Source: Mycolicibacterium gadium (GTDB taxonomy: Bacteria; Actinomycetota; Actinomycetes; Mycobacteriales; Mycobacteriaceae). Taken from it: a DNA stretch of 64,000 nucleotides. This document shows positions 18,529-28,222 of the stretch, piece after piece (the stretch's first letter is position 1; each line of letters opens with the position of its first letter). The position numbers and the translations under genes are program-made. Below the pieces are notes generated by a model that saw only the letters and a list, made by a program, of their open reading frames with translations, had not been told where the DNA came from and made no database searches. The DNA lies in the NCBI RefSeq assembly GCF_010728925.1, contig NZ_AP022608.1, forward strand, positions 1,674,001 to 1,738,000. The letters are read 5' to 3'.

Positions 18529-19965
18529 ATGGATTTTCGTCCACGGGTGGGCCTCTTCGAGCTCGTATGCCAACTCCAGCAGCCGGGCTTCGCGGCCGCG
18601 CGGGCTGGACAGCATCATGCCGACCGGCAGACCCGTGGCAGATTTTGCGAGCGGCAATGAGATTGCGGGATCACCGGTCGCATTCTGCAGCGGGGTGAAC
18701 GCCGCCCAGTCAACGAGGCGGTTCATCACGGTGTCGAAGTCCTGCATTGGGTCCAGGTGACCGATCGGCGGCGTGACCTCAGCCAGCGTCGGCATGAGCA
18801 CGGCGTCGTACCGCTCCCCCAGCTTCGCGGTAATGCGGTGTGACGCGGACAGCCGTCGAATGGCCATCGGCACCTTGTGCAGGTTGCGGGCGGCCCTGCG
18901 GTCGAGTCCGAGCGTTATGTTGTCCAGACGCGAGCGGTCGAAGCTGGGCCCGAACATCCGGCGTCCGCCCCGGACCACGGCCATCGCCAAAAACGCCCAG
19001 TAGACCAGGAAGTCGTCCTTGAAGCGGGCGGGGACGGGGTTGTCGATCTCGGTGACGCGATGGCCCAGTTCCTCCAGCATTGCCGCAGTCTTCAGGGTCA
19101 GCTCGCGAATCTCGGGACTGGCGTCGCGCGAAATGGACTGTGTGCACACGGCGATGCGCAGGCGCTGCGCGCTGGGTTGCGTCACGTCCCCGATGGGCGC
19201 CAGCTTCGGATTGCGGTAGACGCGCTCGGCTTCGCGCAGGAACGCGGCGGTATCGCGCACCGAGCGTGACACCACGCCGTTGGCGACCAGATGCAGCGGC
19301 ATCTGCGCGGTCTCCCTATCCAGCGGGATGCGGCCACGCGTCGGCTTCAACCCGACCAAACCGTTGCAGGAAGCCGGAATTCGGATCGAGCCGCCGCCGT
19401 CGTTGGCGTGCGCAATCGGGACGACACCGGCGGCGACGAACGCGGCGGAGCCGGACGACGACGCGCCTGCGGTGTGCTCGGAGTTCCACGGGTTGCGGAC
19501 CGGGCCGATGCGCGGATGCTCGGCGGCGCCGCTGAAGCCGAACTCCGACATCTGCGTCTTGCCCAACGGCACCAGTCCCGTCGCGAGAAAAACCCGCGCG
19601 AACGCGCCGTCAGCGGGCATCGGCTGCGGATCCCACGCATCGGTGCCCTGCATCGTGGGCCAACCCCCGACCGCGACGTTGTCTTTGATGAACGACGGCA
19701 CACCGTCGAAGTAACCACCGAATGGACGTGGCGCCGCCGCACGGGCCCGGGCACGGTCGAACGCCTCGAAAGCGAGGCCGTTGAGCGCCGGGTTGACGGC
19801 CTCGGTCCGGGCGATCGCCGCGTCCACGAGTTCACCCGCGGACACGGTGCCCGCCCGCAGGGCCTCGACGAGGCCGACGGCGTCAAGGTCGCCGAGGGCG
19901 TCGTCGCCGAAGGCATGGCACCGGCCGTCCGTTCGTCGGCCGAGGGCCTCATCACCACGTTTCAT
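18523..19965 (-). CDS. amiC: Amidase (amidase-signature family), AmiC-like
   Basis: This 480-residue hydrolase has the Ser-cisSer-Lys triad elements: Lys in VPSFIKDNVAVGG, the signature HTAGASSSGSAAFVAAGVVPIAHANDGGGSIRIPASCNGLVGLKP with its two serines, and the C-terminal NATGDPAISLPL. It cleaves carboxamides. ATG 19965 is chosen; a longer frame lacks family similarity. The place next to tsf matches amiC (Rv2888c) of M. tuberculosis. The intrinsic terminator at 20013-20038 separates it from tsf, so it needs its own promoter in the roughly 90-bp gap. Confidence 0.93.
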   Translation of the reverse strand: MKRGDEALGRRTDGRCHAFGDDALGDLDAVGLVEALRAGTVSAGELVDAAIARTEAVNPALNGLAFEAFDRARARAAAPRPFGGYFDGVPSFIKDNVAVGGWPTMQGTDAWDPQPMPADGAFARVFLATGLVPLGKTQMSEFGFSGAAEHPRIGPVRNPWNSEHTAGASSSGSAAFVAAGVVPIAHANDGGGSIRIPASCNGLVGLKPTRGRIPLDRETAQMPLHLVANGVVSRSVRDTAAFLREAERVYRNPKLAPIGDVTQPSAQRLRIAVCTQSISRDASPEIRELTLKTAAMLEELGHRVTEIDNPVPARFKDDFLVYWAFLAMAVVRGGRRMFGPSFDRSRLDNITLGLDRRAARNLHKVPMAIRRLSASHRITAKLGERYDAVLMPTLAEVTPPIGHLDPMQDFDTVMNRLVDWAAFTPLQNATGDPAISLPLAKSATGLPVGMMLSSPRGREARLLELAYELEEAHPWTKIHS

Positions 19966-20012
19966 ACAGCGACGGTACCAAGTCGTACCGCGTGACCGGT
20001 CCGCCAATGCAA

Positions 20013-20038
20013 AAGGCCCCCAGAAACCTGGGGGCCTT
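20013..20038 (-). terminator. Intrinsic terminator of the rpsB-tsf operon
   Basis: A perfect 11-bp stem (AAGGCCCCCAG / CTGGGGGCCTT) closes a 4-base loop 15 bp after the tsf stop. Read on the minus strand it is followed by TTTTGC, giving the stem plus short U-run of a Rho-independent terminator. The stem is symmetric, so it may also work weakly in the other direction. Confidence 0.9.
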
Positions 20039-20053
20039 CGCGGTAGAGCGTTG

Positions 20054-20869
20054 TCAGGTCTGGCCGACCTCGAAGCGCACGAACCGGGTGACGGTCACGC
20101 CCGCCTCATCGAGCAGCGCCTTCACGGTCTTCTTGCTATCGGACACCGACGGCTGATCCAGCAGCACGACGTCCTTGTAGAAGCCGGTCACGCGGCCTTC
20201 GACGATCTTGGGCAGGGCCTGTTCGGGCTTGCCCTCCTCCTTGGCCGTCTCCTCGGCGATACGTCGCTCGTTGGCGACGATGTCCTCGGGCACGTCCTCA
20301 CGGGTGAGGTACTTGGCCTTCAGCGCAGCGATCTGCAACGCCGCGGCGTGCGCCGCCTCCTTGTTCGAACCCGTGTACTCGACCAGCACACCGACCGCGG
20401 GCGGCAGGTCGGCCGCACGCTTGTGAAGGTACGTCTCAACGGTGCCGTCGAAATAGGCGACGCGACGTAGTTCGAGCTTCTCGCCGATCTTCGCCGACAG
20501 GTCGGCGATGGTCTGCTCGACCGTGGTGTCGCCGACCTTGGCGGCTTTGAGCGCATCCACGTCGGCCGCCTTCGCCGCGGCCGCGGCCGCCACGATCTGG
20601 TCGGCAACCGACTGGAACTCGGCGTTCTTGGCCACGAAGTCGGTTTCGGAGTTCAGCTCGATCAGCGCGCCGTCCTTCGCGGCTACCAGACCTTCGGCGG
20701 TCGCGCGCTCAGCGCGCTTGCCGACGTCCTTGGCGCCCTTGATGCGAAGCAGTTCGACGGCCTTTTCGAAATCGCCCTCCGACTCGACCAGCGCGTTCTT
20801 GGAGTCGAGCATGCCGGCGCCGGTGAGGTCGCGAAGTCGCTTCACATCGGCAGCGGTGTAGTTCGCCAT
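20054..20869 (-). CDS. tsf: Translation elongation factor Ts
   Basis: This 271-residue nucleotide-exchange factor for EF-Tu begins [42 protein letters not shown] and has [16 protein letters not shown] and SETDFVAKN, the signatures that contact EF-Tu. The C-terminal dimer-like part ends [14 protein letters not shown]. It lies 12 bp after rpsB in the universal rpsB-tsf pair and is followed by a strong terminator. It is intact and of normal length for actinobacteria. Confidence 0.98.
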   Translation of the reverse strand: MANYTAADVKRLRDLTGAGMLDSKNALVESEGDFEKAVELLRIKGAKDVGKRAERATAEGLVAAKDGALIELNSETDFVAKNAEFQSVADQIVAAAAAAKAADVDALKAAKVGDTTVEQTIADLSAKIGEKLELRRVAYFDGTVETYLHKRAADLPPAVGVLVEYTGSNKEAAHAAALQIAALKAKYLTREDVPEDIVANERRIAEETAKEEGKPEQALPKIVEGRVTGFYKDVVLLDQPSVSDSKKTVKALLDEAGVTVTRFVRFEVGQT

Positions 20870-20881
20870 ATCAGCCTTTCC

Positions 20882-21718
20882 CTATGACTCTTGAGGGGTT
20901 TCAGTGGTGGGGGCGGCGTCGGCCCCACCGGCATCGGTGGACGCCGTGGCGCCGGCGAGCAGTTCTTGCTCCCACTCGGCGAGCGGCTCGGCACCCTCGG
21001 CCTCGGCCTTGTCGCCATCGCGGCCTGCACCGGCGCGGGCCTGCAGACCCTCGGCGACCGCAGAGGCCACGACCTTGGTCAGCAGCGCGGCCGAGCGGAT
21101 CGCGTCGTCGTTGCCCGGGATCGGGTAGTCGACGAGGTCCGGATCGCAGTTGGTGTCGAGGATCGCGATGATCGGGATGTTCAGCTTGCGAGCCTCCGCG
21201 ACTGCGAGGTGCTCCTTGTTGGTGTCGACGACCCAGATCGCCGACGGCACCTTCTGCATGTCGCGGATGCCGCCGAGGCTGCGCTCGAGCTTGTTCTTCT
21301 CGCGGGTCAGCATCAGGATTTCCTTCTTGGTGCGACCCTCGAAGCCACCGGTCTGCTCCATGGCCTCGAGTTCCTTGAGGCGCTGCAGACGCTTGTGCAC
21401 GGTCGAGAAGTTGGTGAGCATGCCGCCCAGCCAGCGCTGGTTCACGTAGGGCATGCCGACGCGGGTCGCCTCTTCGGCGATCGACTCCTGCGCCTGCTTC
21501 TTGGTGCCGACGAACATGATGCTGCCGCCATGGGCGACAGTCTCTTTGACGAACTCGTAGGCCTTGTCGATGTACTTCAGCGTCTGCTGCAGATCGATGA
21601 TGTAGATGCCGTTGCGGTCGGTGAAGATGAACCGCTTCATCTTGGGATTCCAGCGACGGGTCTGATGCCCGAAGTGGGTGCCGCTGTCCAGCAGCTGTTT
21701 CATGGTCACGACGGCCAT
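20882..21718 (-). CDS. rpsB: 30S ribosomal protein S2
   Basis: This 278-residue protein has the S2 signatures [76 protein letters not shown] and [31 protein letters not shown]. The C-terminus carries an acidic, Ala/Glu-rich tail of about 45 residues, usual in mycobacteria. It heads the rpsB-tsf operon with a leader of about 170-180 bases if the predicted -10 is right. Confidence 0.98.
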   Translation of the reverse strand: MAVVTMKQLLDSGTHFGHQTRRWNPKMKRFIFTDRNGIYIIDLQQTLKYIDKAYEFVKETVAHGGSIMFVGTKKQAQESIAEEATRVGMPYVNQRWLGGMLTNFSTVHKRLQRLKELEAMEQTGGFEGRTKKEILMLTREKNKLERSLGGIRDMQKVPSAIWVVDTNKEHLAVAEARKLNIPIIAILDTNCDPDLVDYPIPGNDDAIRSAALLTKVVASAVAEGLQARAGAGRDGDKAEAEGAEPLAEWEQELLAGATASTDAGGADAAPTTETPQES

Positions 21719-21897
21719 GGGTGTGCCTCACTCAATATGTCGGTTGTCGCGCAGCGTCGGGTGACGCTGTGCCCTGGTGCCCGCAGGAGTGCCGAACCCG
21801 TCCGAGAACGGGACCGACGGCATCCTGATTGACCTTGCTGAAACCGGGTCATGTGCAGACACGCGAAGTCAGCCCGTGCAAGCGAGCTGCGGATAGG

Positions 21898-21903
21898 AGT
21901 TTA
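21898..21903 (-). promoter_or_regulatory. Candidate -10 box for rpsB-tsf
   Basis: On the minus strand this reads TAAACT, a fit to the mycobacterial TAnnnT -10, about 180 bp upstream of the rpsB ATG. No convincing -35 is visible. The rest of the 283-bp gap 21719-22001 shows a small GC-rich hairpin (GCGTC..GACGC near 21755) but nothing I recognise as a riboswitch or gene. Confidence 0.35.
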
Positions 21904-22001
21904 CACGCTGCCCAGGGGTGCTTTTTCCACAGAGACGCGCTGCTCCACAGATCATGGGGGGCGGCTGGCGTGACCGTGGTCCATCGCGCTGAGCTGGGTA
22001 T

Positions 22002-22487
22002 ATGCGATGGATCGTGCTATTCGCGGCTGCGATTGCCCTGGCCGCGCCGGCCTCCGCCAATGGCGAGCGACTGGAATGGCCGCTGAGGCCACGGCCGGTT
22101 GTGGTGCGCGTCTTCGACGCACCGTCACCCAACTGGAAGCCAGGCCATCGCGGTGTCGATCTCGCCGGAGCCCCTGGTCAGCCTGTATTCGCCGCAGCCG
22201 GCGGAACGGTGGTGTTCGCCGGTGAGCTCGCGGGCAGGCCGGTCGTGTCGATCGCGCACCCCGGCGGCCTACGCACCACCTACGAACCCGTCACGGCGTC
22301 GGTGCGGACCGGCCGGCGGGTCGACGCCGGGACGATGCTCGGCGAATTGCAGGCCGGCCATGCCGGGTGCCCCGCAGCGGCCTGCCTGCACTGGGGTGCG
22401 ATGTGGGGTCCGGCGTCGCGGGCCGACTACGTCGATCCGCTCGGCCTCGTCGTCACCACGCCGCTCCGCCTCAAGCCCGTTCGTTAG
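22002..22487 (+). CDS. Secreted M23-family (LytM-like) peptidase
   Basis: This 161-residue protein has a signal peptide (residues 1-20, ending APASAN) and a compact LytM domain. HRGVDLAG gives zinc ligands His49 and Asp53; CLHWGAMWG gives His130 in place of the common HLHFE segment. Cys123 and Cys128 may form a disulfide. Peptidases of this family cut cell-wall cross-bridges, but small actinobacterial versions are often uncharacterised. It sits where Rv2891 lies in M. tuberculosis, divergent from rpsB. Its stop codon is the first three bases of the inverted repeat at 22485-22542. Confidence 0.88.
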   Translation: MRWIVLFAAAIALAAPASANGERLEWPLRPRPVVVRVFDAPSPNWKPGHRGVDLAGAPGQPVFAAAGGTVVFAGELAGRPVVSIAHPGGLRTTYEPVTASVRTGRRVDAGTMLGELQAGHAGCPAAACLHWGAMWGPASRADYVDPLGLVVTTPLRLKPVR

Positions 22488-22542
22488 CGATTTCGGTGCG
22501 CTAATAGTCGCTTCAGCGATCGTTTGCGCACCGAAATCGCTA
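22485..22542. terminator. Long inverted repeat between convergent genes
   Basis: TAGCGATTTCGGTGCG (22485-22500) and CGCACCGAAATCGCTA (22527-22542) are perfect 16-bp arms. The 26-base loop contains a smaller TCGC-TTCA-GCGA hairpin. It occupies the whole space between the M23 peptidase and xerC stops and includes the peptidase stop codon. A bidirectional terminator or a dispersed intergenic repeat are both possible. Confidence 0.6.
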
Positions 22543-23445
22543 CTAGGCGCGAGGGTGGGCTTGGTCGTGAACGGCACGCAGGCGCGCGACCGTGACGTGG
22601 GTGTAGAGCTGCGTGGTGGCCAGGCTGGAATGGCCAAGCAGTTCCTGCACGACCCGCAGATCCGCGCCACCTTCGAGCAGATGGGTGGCGGCGCTGTGCC
22701 GCAGCCCGTGCGGCCCGATGTCAGGCGCGCCGTCGACCGCAGCCATCGTCTGGTGCACGACCGTGCGGGCCTGCCGCGGGTCGAGCCGCCGTCCACGCGC
22801 ACCCAGAAGCAGCGCGGGACCGGAGTCTTTGGTGGTCAATGCCGGGCGACCGTCGGACAGCCATGCCGTGAGCGCCGACACTGCGGGCGCGCCGAACGGC
22901 ACCGTTCGCTGCTTGTTGCCCTTGCCCAGTACGCGCAGCAGGCGTCGGGAAGTGTCGACGTCGTCGATGTCCAGGCCGCATAACTCACTGACCCGGATCC
23001 CGCTGGCATACAGCAGCTCGACGATCAAACGGTCGCGCAACGCTAGCGGATCTCCCTGTTGCGCACCGGATTTCGCCGCAGCCATGGCGTCAAGCGCCTG
23101 GTCCTGACGCAGCACGGCCGGCAGTGTGCGGCGGGCCTTGGGCATCTGCAGGCGCGCGGCGGGGTCGCTTGCCATCAGACCGCGTCGCACCGCCCACGCC
23201 GTGAAGGTCTTGACGGCCGACGTGCGACGGGCCAGCGTCGTCCTGGCTGAACCCGTGGCGGCCAGCGCCGCGAGCCACGAACGCAGCATCGGCAGTGTCA
23301 ACCCGGAGATCCCCGCGTCGGGTGCGCGTTGGGCGACAAAGTCGAACAGCGACCGCAGATCACCGAGATAGGCGCGACGCGTGTGTTCAGAGCGACCGCG
23401 CTCCAGCGCGAGGTACTCGTCGAACTCCTCGAGTATCGCGTCCAC
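22543..23445 (-). CDS. xerC: Tyrosine recombinase XerC
   Basis: This 300-residue site-specific recombinase resolves chromosome dimers with XerD at dif. There is an N-terminal SAM-like DNA-binding domain (about 1-95) and a complete catalytic set: Arg151 (GIRVSEL), Lys175 (LGKGNK), His246 and Arg249 ([11 protein letters not shown]), His272 (LGHSSL) and Tyr281 (LYTH). The position matches Rv2894c and the family assignment is firm. No phage or IS genes are nearby, so this is the housekeeping enzyme rather than an integrase. Confidence 0.95.
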   Translation of the reverse strand: MDAILEEFDEYLALERGRSEHTRRAYLGDLRSLFDFVAQRAPDAGISGLTLPMLRSWLAALAATGSARTTLARRTSAVKTFTAWAVRRGLMASDPAARLQMPKARRTLPAVLRQDQALDAMAAAKSGAQQGDPLALRDRLIVELLYASGIRVSELCGLDIDDVDTSRRLLRVLGKGNKQRTVPFGAPAVSALTAWLSDGRPALTTKDSGPALLLGARGRRLDPRQARTVVHQTMAAVDGAPDIGPHGLRHSAATHLLEGGADLRVVQELLGHSSLATTQLYTHVTVARLRAVHDQAHPRA

Positions 23446-23477
23446 GCCTCAACCGTCGCAGACGACGACTGCTCGGC

Positions 23478-24638
23478 TCAGATGACGCGCCGCAACGCGT
23501 CGGGAGTCAGTTCCTTCAGCGAGCGATAGCCGTCGACGGCCATCGTCAGGTCGGCTTCGGCGAGCAGCGACCGCAGCACGTGCACGATGCCGTCCTCTCC
23601 GCCAAGCGCGAGGCCATAGGTGTAAGGCCTGCCGATCGCGACCGTCGAGGCGCCGAGCGCGATCGCCTTGACGATGTCGGCGCCGCTGCGGATGCCCGAA
23701 TCGAACAACACCGGCATTCCGTCGGCGGCCTCCACCACTCCGGGCAGGCAGTCGATGGCCGGTATTCCGCCATTGGCCTGGCGGCCGCCGTGGTTGGAGC
23801 AATAGATGGCGTCGACGCCACCGTCTTTCGCGCGGCGCACGTCGTCGGGATGGCAGATGCCCTTGAGGAGCAGCGGCAGCGAGGTGAGCGAGCGCAGCCA
23901 CGGCAGGTCGTCCCATGTCAGCGGATTCCCGAAGATCGAGATCCACTGCATGATCGCGGCCTGCATGTTCTCTTCCGGCGGCTGCGCCAGGCTGTCGAGG
24001 AACACCGGATCGGTGGTGTAGTTCGCCAGACAGTGACCGCGCAGGAACGGGAAGTTCGAAGTCGACAGGTCGCGTGGTCGCCAGCCGGGGATCCAGGTGT
24101 CCAGCGTCACGACGATGCCCTTGAAACCGGCGGCCTCGGCGCGGTGCACGAAGCTCGCGGCCACGTCTCGGTCCTTCGGGGTGTAGAGCTGGAAGAAGCC
24201 TGGCGTGTCACCCAATTCGGCGGCGACGGCCTCCATCGGATCGGCAGTCATGGTCGAGGCGATCATCGGCACACCGGTACGGGCCGCCGCGCGCGCTGTG
24301 GCGAGGTCGCCATGTCCGTCCTGCGCGCACAATCCGATGACGCCGACGGGCGCCATCATCACCGGCGACGGCAGCGAAAGCCCGAGGAAATCGACCGTCA
24401 GATCGCGTTCGGCGGCGCCGACGAACATCCGCGGCATGAGGCCCCAGTTCTCGAAGGCGGAGGCGTTGACGCGCTGGGTGCGTTCGTCGCCTGCGCCGCC
24501 CGCGACGTAGGACCACATCGACGGTGACATCGCGGCCTGCGCCTTGGCCTCCAACTCCGCGAAAGACATCGGGAGCTTCGGCAGGACGCCGGACAGACCC
24601 TGGAAGTAGATCTCGAGCTGGTAATCGCCGTATGCCAT
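23478..24638 (-). CDS. FMN-dependent alpha-hydroxy-acid oxidase, lactate 2-monooxygenase-like
   Basis: This 386-residue TIM-barrel flavoenzyme has an N-terminal [84 protein letters not shown] and the catalytic-His segment [12 protein letters not shown] followed by [13 protein letters not shown]. These segments follow M. smegmatis lactate 2-monooxygenase as I recall it, rather than membrane L-lactate dehydrogenase. It would oxidise a 2-hydroxy acid, with or without decarboxylation. It lies between xerC and the siderophore-interacting gene, on the same strand. Confidence 0.9.
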   Translation of the reverse strand: MAYGDYQLEIYFQGLSGVLPKLPMSFAELEAKAQAAMSPSMWSYVAGGAGDERTQRVNASAFENWGLMPRMFVGAAERDLTVDFLGLSLPSPVMMAPVGVIGLCAQDGHGDLATARAAARTGVPMIASTMTADPMEAVAAELGDTPGFFQLYTPKDRDVAASFVHRAEAAGFKGIVVTLDTWIPGWRPRDLSTSNFPFLRGHCLANYTTDPVFLDSLAQPPEENMQAAIMQWISIFGNPLTWDDLPWLRSLTSLPLLLKGICHPDDVRRAKDGGVDAIYCSNHGGRQANGGIPAIDCLPGVVEAADGMPVLFDSGIRSGADIVKAIALGASTVAIGRPYTYGLALGGEDGIVHVLRSLLAEADLTMAVDGYRSLKELTPDALRRVI

Positions 24639-24662
24639 GCCGCTAGCGTGCCAGGCGCTCGG

Positions 24663-25514
24663 TCACGCGTCGGCCTGTTCTGCCTTCGCGAGTTCCGCCT
24701 TCCACTGTCTGAACGTCTCCTCGGTGCGGCCGCGGCGCCAGTATCCCGAGATCGACGAGGCCCACTTGGCGTCCACGCCACGCTCCTTGCGGATGTAGGC
24801 ACGCAGGTTGTGCATGACGGTCTGCGCCTCGCCGTGGATGAAGACCTGCACTTGACCGGGTAACCACCGCGCGCCCTTCACGGCGTCGATGAGTGGCGCG
24901 TGGTCACCGGCCTGGTCCTCGGCCACCAGGTCGGCGCGGCCGCCCCGGTAGATCCACGTGATGTCCACACCCGGCGGCGCCTGCATCTCGACCTCGTCGT
25001 CGGGCCCGCCCACCTCGATGAAGACCTGACCGATTGCGTTGTCCGGCAATGCTTCCAACGCCGCGCCGATCGCCGGCACAGCGGCCTCATCGCCGGCCAG
25101 TAGGTGCCAGTCCGCCGCGGGATCGGGCGCGTAGCCGCCGCTGGGCCCCATCAGGTAGGCCGGTTGACCGGGTTGCGCCGCGACGGCCCACGGACCGGCG
25201 ACACCGTGCTCGCCGTGCACCACGAAGTCGATGGCGATCTCGCGTCGCTCGGCGTCCACCTTCCGGACCGTGTACGTGCGCACGGACGGTTGTTGCGCGG
25301 CGGGCAGGGACTTGAAGCTGTCCAGCGTCAGCGGCTGTTCCAACGCGGCGACGTCGATACCGGGGTGAACGAACACGATCTTGACGTAGGCGTCGGTGGA
25401 GTCGTTGGGCGTGAAGGTGTCGAAGCCTCCGCCGCCGAGCACGACCCGCTTGAGATGCGGGGTCAGCTGCTCGGTACGCACCACTTCGAATGTGTGCACC
25501 GGACGTCCTGCCAC
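24663..25514 (-). CDS. viuB: Siderophore-interacting protein (ferric-siderophore reductase, ViuB/SIP family)
   Basis: This 283-residue flavoprotein has an FAD-binding barrel with LTPHLKRVVLGG and the flavin motif RTYTVRKVD, GPSGGYAPDP, a NAD-site half with LLAGDEAAVPAIGAALE, and the C-terminal SIP signature KWASSISGYWRRGRTEE. It reduces ferric siderophore complexes in the cytoplasm to release iron. The place matches Rv2895c (viuB). No IdeR-like box is evident directly upstream. It is functionally connected to the iron locus at 30.3-37 kb. Confidence 0.93.
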   Translation of the reverse strand: MAGRPVHTFEVVRTEQLTPHLKRVVLGGGGFDTFTPNDSTDAYVKIVFVHPGIDVAALEQPLTLDSFKSLPAAQQPSVRTYTVRKVDAERREIAIDFVVHGEHGVAGPWAVAAQPGQPAYLMGPSGGYAPDPAADWHLLAGDEAAVPAIGAALEALPDNAIGQVFIEVGGPDDEVEMQAPPGVDITWIYRGGRADLVAEDQAGDHAPLIDAVKGARWLPGQVQVFIHGEAQTVMHNLRAYIRKERGVDAKWASSISGYWRRGRTEETFRQWKAELAKAEQADA

Positions 25515-25580
25515 TGATCCTCCTGTTGATCGCTTGCCACGTCGAGGATACGAGCGCCGGCCGGGTGCCGGTCGGTTACC

Positions 25581-26714
25581 TCATGTCGTGCGAGGTGTCG
25601 TCCTTGCCAGCTGCCACCTCCCCTCTCGGCGCACCACCAAACCGGACAGCTCCAGCACCGCCAACGGACCGAGCACCTGCGTCGGCGGCAGACCGGCGGC
25701 GACCGCGATCTCGTCGGCGGTGCGGGCGGCGCGGGCCGGCAGCGCGTCGTACACCCTCTTGTCGGCGTCGCTCAGCCCGTCCAATACAGATGCCGGTCGG
25801 TGCTCATCCGGGGCGAGTTCGCCCATGCGGCCGATCAATTCGATGACGTCCTCGGCGCGGGTCACCACGTTGGCGCCCGCCTTCAGCAGCGCATGACTGC
25901 CGACCGACGCAGACGACGTGACCGGGCCGGGCACCGCGCAGACCGAGCGCCCCAGAGCACGGGCCCACGCCGCGGTGTTCGCCGCGCCGCTGCGCGCGCC
26001 CGCCTCGACGACGACGGTCGCACCCGCGAGACCCGCGACCAGTCTGTTGCGCGTCAGAAAGCGGTGCCGCGCGGGCCGTTCGCCAGGTGGATACTCGCTG
26101 ATCACGAGACCGTGGTCGCGGATCTGCCGCAGCATCGCCGCGTGTGCCGAGGGGTAGGGCACGTCGATGCCGCCTGCGAGCACCGCGACGGTGGCCCCGT
26201 CCGCCGCCAACGCGGCGCGGTGTGCGGCGCCGTCGATTCCGAATGCCCCGCCCGAGATCACCGTCGCGTCTCGGGCCGCCAAACCCGCCGCTAGGTCGGC
26301 GGCGACGAACTCGCCGTACGCCGTGGCCGCCCGTGTTCCGACAATTGCCGCGGCACGATCGGAAACCTCGTCGAGGCACATCGGACCGACGGCCCACAGC
26401 ACCATCGGCTCATGTGCCTGCGGCCGGTCGTTGACACCGCGAAACGCGTTGAATGCCAACAGTGGCCACTCGGCATCGTCAGCGGTGATCAGCCGTCCGC
26501 CCATACGGTTCAAGACTTCAAGATCTTCTGCTGCACAGTCGATCTCGCGTCTGGCCTCGACGACCCGCCCGACGGTGCCGTCGGCTGCTCCGCTACGCAC
26601 ACGGTCAGCAGCCTCCACCGGGCCGACTCGTCGGGCCAACGCGCGCAGTTCCGGACACGGCGGTTCCGCGACTCGCGACAAATAAGCCCATGCACGTGCG
26701 ATCTGATCGATCAT
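25581..26714 (-). CDS. dprA: DNA processing protein DprA/Smf
   Basis: This 377-residue RecA-loading/ssDNA-binding protein has a Rossmann core with AAIVGTRAATAYGEFVAADLA, SGGAFGIDGAAHRAAL, VAVLAGGIDVPYPSAH and SEYPPGERPARHRFLTRNRLVAGLA, plus a C-terminal winged-helix-like part (ARTADEIAVAAGLPPTQVLGPLAVLELSGLV). ATG 26714 overlaps the comM stop by ATGA. The comM-dprA-(yraN) order is conserved in actinobacteria. Mycobacteria are not known for natural competence by this route, so a recombination or repair role is more likely. Confidence 0.95.
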   Translation of the reverse strand: MIDQIARAWAYLSRVAEPPCPELRALARRVGPVEAADRVRSGAADGTVGRVVEARREIDCAAEDLEVLNRMGGRLITADDAEWPLLAFNAFRGVNDRPQAHEPMVLWAVGPMCLDEVSDRAAAIVGTRAATAYGEFVAADLAAGLAARDATVISGGAFGIDGAAHRAALAADGATVAVLAGGIDVPYPSAHAAMLRQIRDHGLVISEYPPGERPARHRFLTRNRLVAGLAGATVVVEAGARSGAANTAAWARALGRSVCAVPGPVTSSASVGSHALLKAGANVVTRAEDVIELIGRMGELAPDEHRPASVLDGLSDADKRVYDALPARAARTADEIAVAAGLPPTQVLGPLAVLELSGLVVRREGRWQLARTTPRTT

Positions 26715-28222
26715 CGCGCTCCCCCGTCCTGTCGAAAGCTCAACGCGGTGGTCACGTCCTCCAACGCCGGCGACGTTCGTCCCGCCAGGTCGGCGAGTGT
26801 CCAGGCGACCCGCTGAACGCGGTCTGCTCCGCGCTGGCTGAGCAGTCCGCGGTCGAGTGCGAAACGAAGCGGCTCGGTAACGGTCTTGGCAAGCCGGAAC
26901 TTCTTGCGCAGCAGGGATCCACTCACCTCGGCATTGGTGCGGATGCCGTGGGGCCGCCACCGCTCCACCGCGGCCTCACGTGCTTTTGCGACCCGCTCGC
27001 GCACTTCGGCGGTCGACTCACCCTCCTGCTGGGCAAAGGCACCGGCGCGCTCCGAATGCATCTCGACGACCAGGTCCACACGGTCGAGCAGGGGGCCGGA
27101 CAGCTTGCCCAGATAGCGTCGCTTGATCTGCCCCGGACAGATGCAGTCACGCGGATCCGCGGGTGCGCACGGACACGGGTTGGCGGCCAGCACCAACTGG
27201 AACCGGGCCGGATAACGTGCGACGCCGTCGCGGCGAGCCAGCCGAATCTCCCCGTCCTCCAGCGGAGTTCGCAACGCTTCCATCACACTGACACCGATCT
27301 CCGCGCATTCGTCGAGGAACAGCACTCCGCGGTGCGCGCGACTCACCGCGCCGGGCCGGGCCAATCCGCTGCCGCCGCCGACCATCGCGGCCACGCTCGA
27401 GGTGTGATGCGGCGCGACGAATGGCGGCCGCGTGATCAACGGCGTACTGCCCGACAACAGGCCGGCCACCGAATGAATCGCCGTCACCTCGAGGGCCTCA
27501 CTTTCGCTGAGTTCGGGCAACAAACCCGGAAGTCGCTGTGCCAGCATCGTTTTTCCGACACCCGGCGGCCCGGTCAACATCAGGTGATGCGCACCGGCGG
27601 CGGCAACCTCGACGGCGTAACGGGCCTGTGTCTGACCGACCACGTCGGAAAGGTCGGCGACGGACACCGGCGCCGGGTACGGCGTGCCGCCGTTGTCCTC
27701 GAGGTGCGCCTTGCCTTCGACCCAGGACTTCAGCTGGCCGAGTGTCCGCACCCCTTTGACGTCGATGCCTTGCACCAGCGCCGCTTCCGGCAGATTCTCG
27801 ACCGGCACCACCACGAGGGGCCATCCCTCCTTCTTCGCCGCGAGTACCGCGGGTAGCACTCCCTTGACGGGACGCACCCGGCCGTCGAGCGCCAATTCGC
27901 CGAGCAGCACCGTCTTCTCCAACCGCGTCCACTCCGCCTTGCTGTGCGCAGACATCACCGCCAACGCGAGCGCGATGTCGTAGACAGAGCCCATCTTCGG
28001 CAGCGTCGCGGGCGAGAGCGCCAGCGTCAGCCGCGTCTGCGGCCACTCGTTGCCGCAGTTGGTGATCGCCGCGCGGACCCGGTCCCGCGATTCCTGCAGC
28101 GCGGCGTCGGGCAGCCCGACCAGGTGCACACCGGGCAGCCCTGACGCGATGTCGGCCTCGATCTCCACAATGTGCCCGTCGAGGCCGCGCACGGCGACCG
28201 AGAATGCTCGCCCCAGCGCCAT
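26711..28222 (-). CDS. comM: YifB/ComM family Mg-chelatase-like AAA+ ATPase
   Basis: This 503-residue protein has an N-terminal ChlI-like domain (ALGRAFSVAVRGLDGHIVEIEADIASGLPGVHLVGLPDAALQESRDRV), Walker A MLTGPPGVGKTMLAQRLPGLLP, sensor/ISR segment PHHTSSVAAMVGGG, Walker B GVLFLDECAEI, an NPCPCA zinc-like cysteine cluster and the C-terminal lid. ComM is a hexameric branch-migration helicase in transformation of other bacteria. The ATG overlaps the yraN stop (TGATG). Confidence 0.95.
   Translation of the reverse strand: MALGRAFSVAVRGLDGHIVEIEADIASGLPGVHLVGLPDAALQESRDRVRAAITNCGNEWPQTRLTLALSPATLPKMGSVYDIALALAVMSAHSKAEWTRLEKTVLLGELALDGRVRPVKGVLPAVLAAKKEGWPLVVVPVENLPEAALVQGIDVKGVRTLGQLKSWVEGKAHLEDNGGTPYPAPVSVADLSDVVGQTQARYAVEVAAAGAHHLMLTGPPGVGKTMLAQRLPGLLPELSESEALEVTAIHSVAGLLSGSTPLITRPPFVAPHHTSSVAAMVGGGSGLARPGAVSRAHRGVLFLDECAEIGVSVMEALRTPLEDGEIRLARRDGVARYPARFQLVLAANPCPCAPADPRDCICPGQIKRRYLGKLSGPLLDRVDLVVEMHSERAGAFAQQEGESTAEVRERVAKAREAAVERWRPHGIRTNAEVSGSLLRKKFRLAKTVTEPLRFALDRGLLSQRGADRVQRVAWTLADLAGRTSPALEDVTTALSFRQDGGAR

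Noticed and set aside
21719..22001. Possible riboswitch or small RNA in the rpsB leader
   Set aside because: Only a small GC-rich hairpin is visible, with no recognised aptamer pattern; evidence is too weak to call.
22543..23445. xerC as a possible phage or island integrase
   Set aside because: It has the housekeeping XerC length, conserved neighbours (viuB, dprA, comM) and no attachment repeats or mobile genes nearby.
23295..24527. 410-codon plus-strand frame opposite xerC and the FMN oxidase gene
   Set aside because: Spans the boundary of two genuine minus-strand genes and has no recognisable domain.
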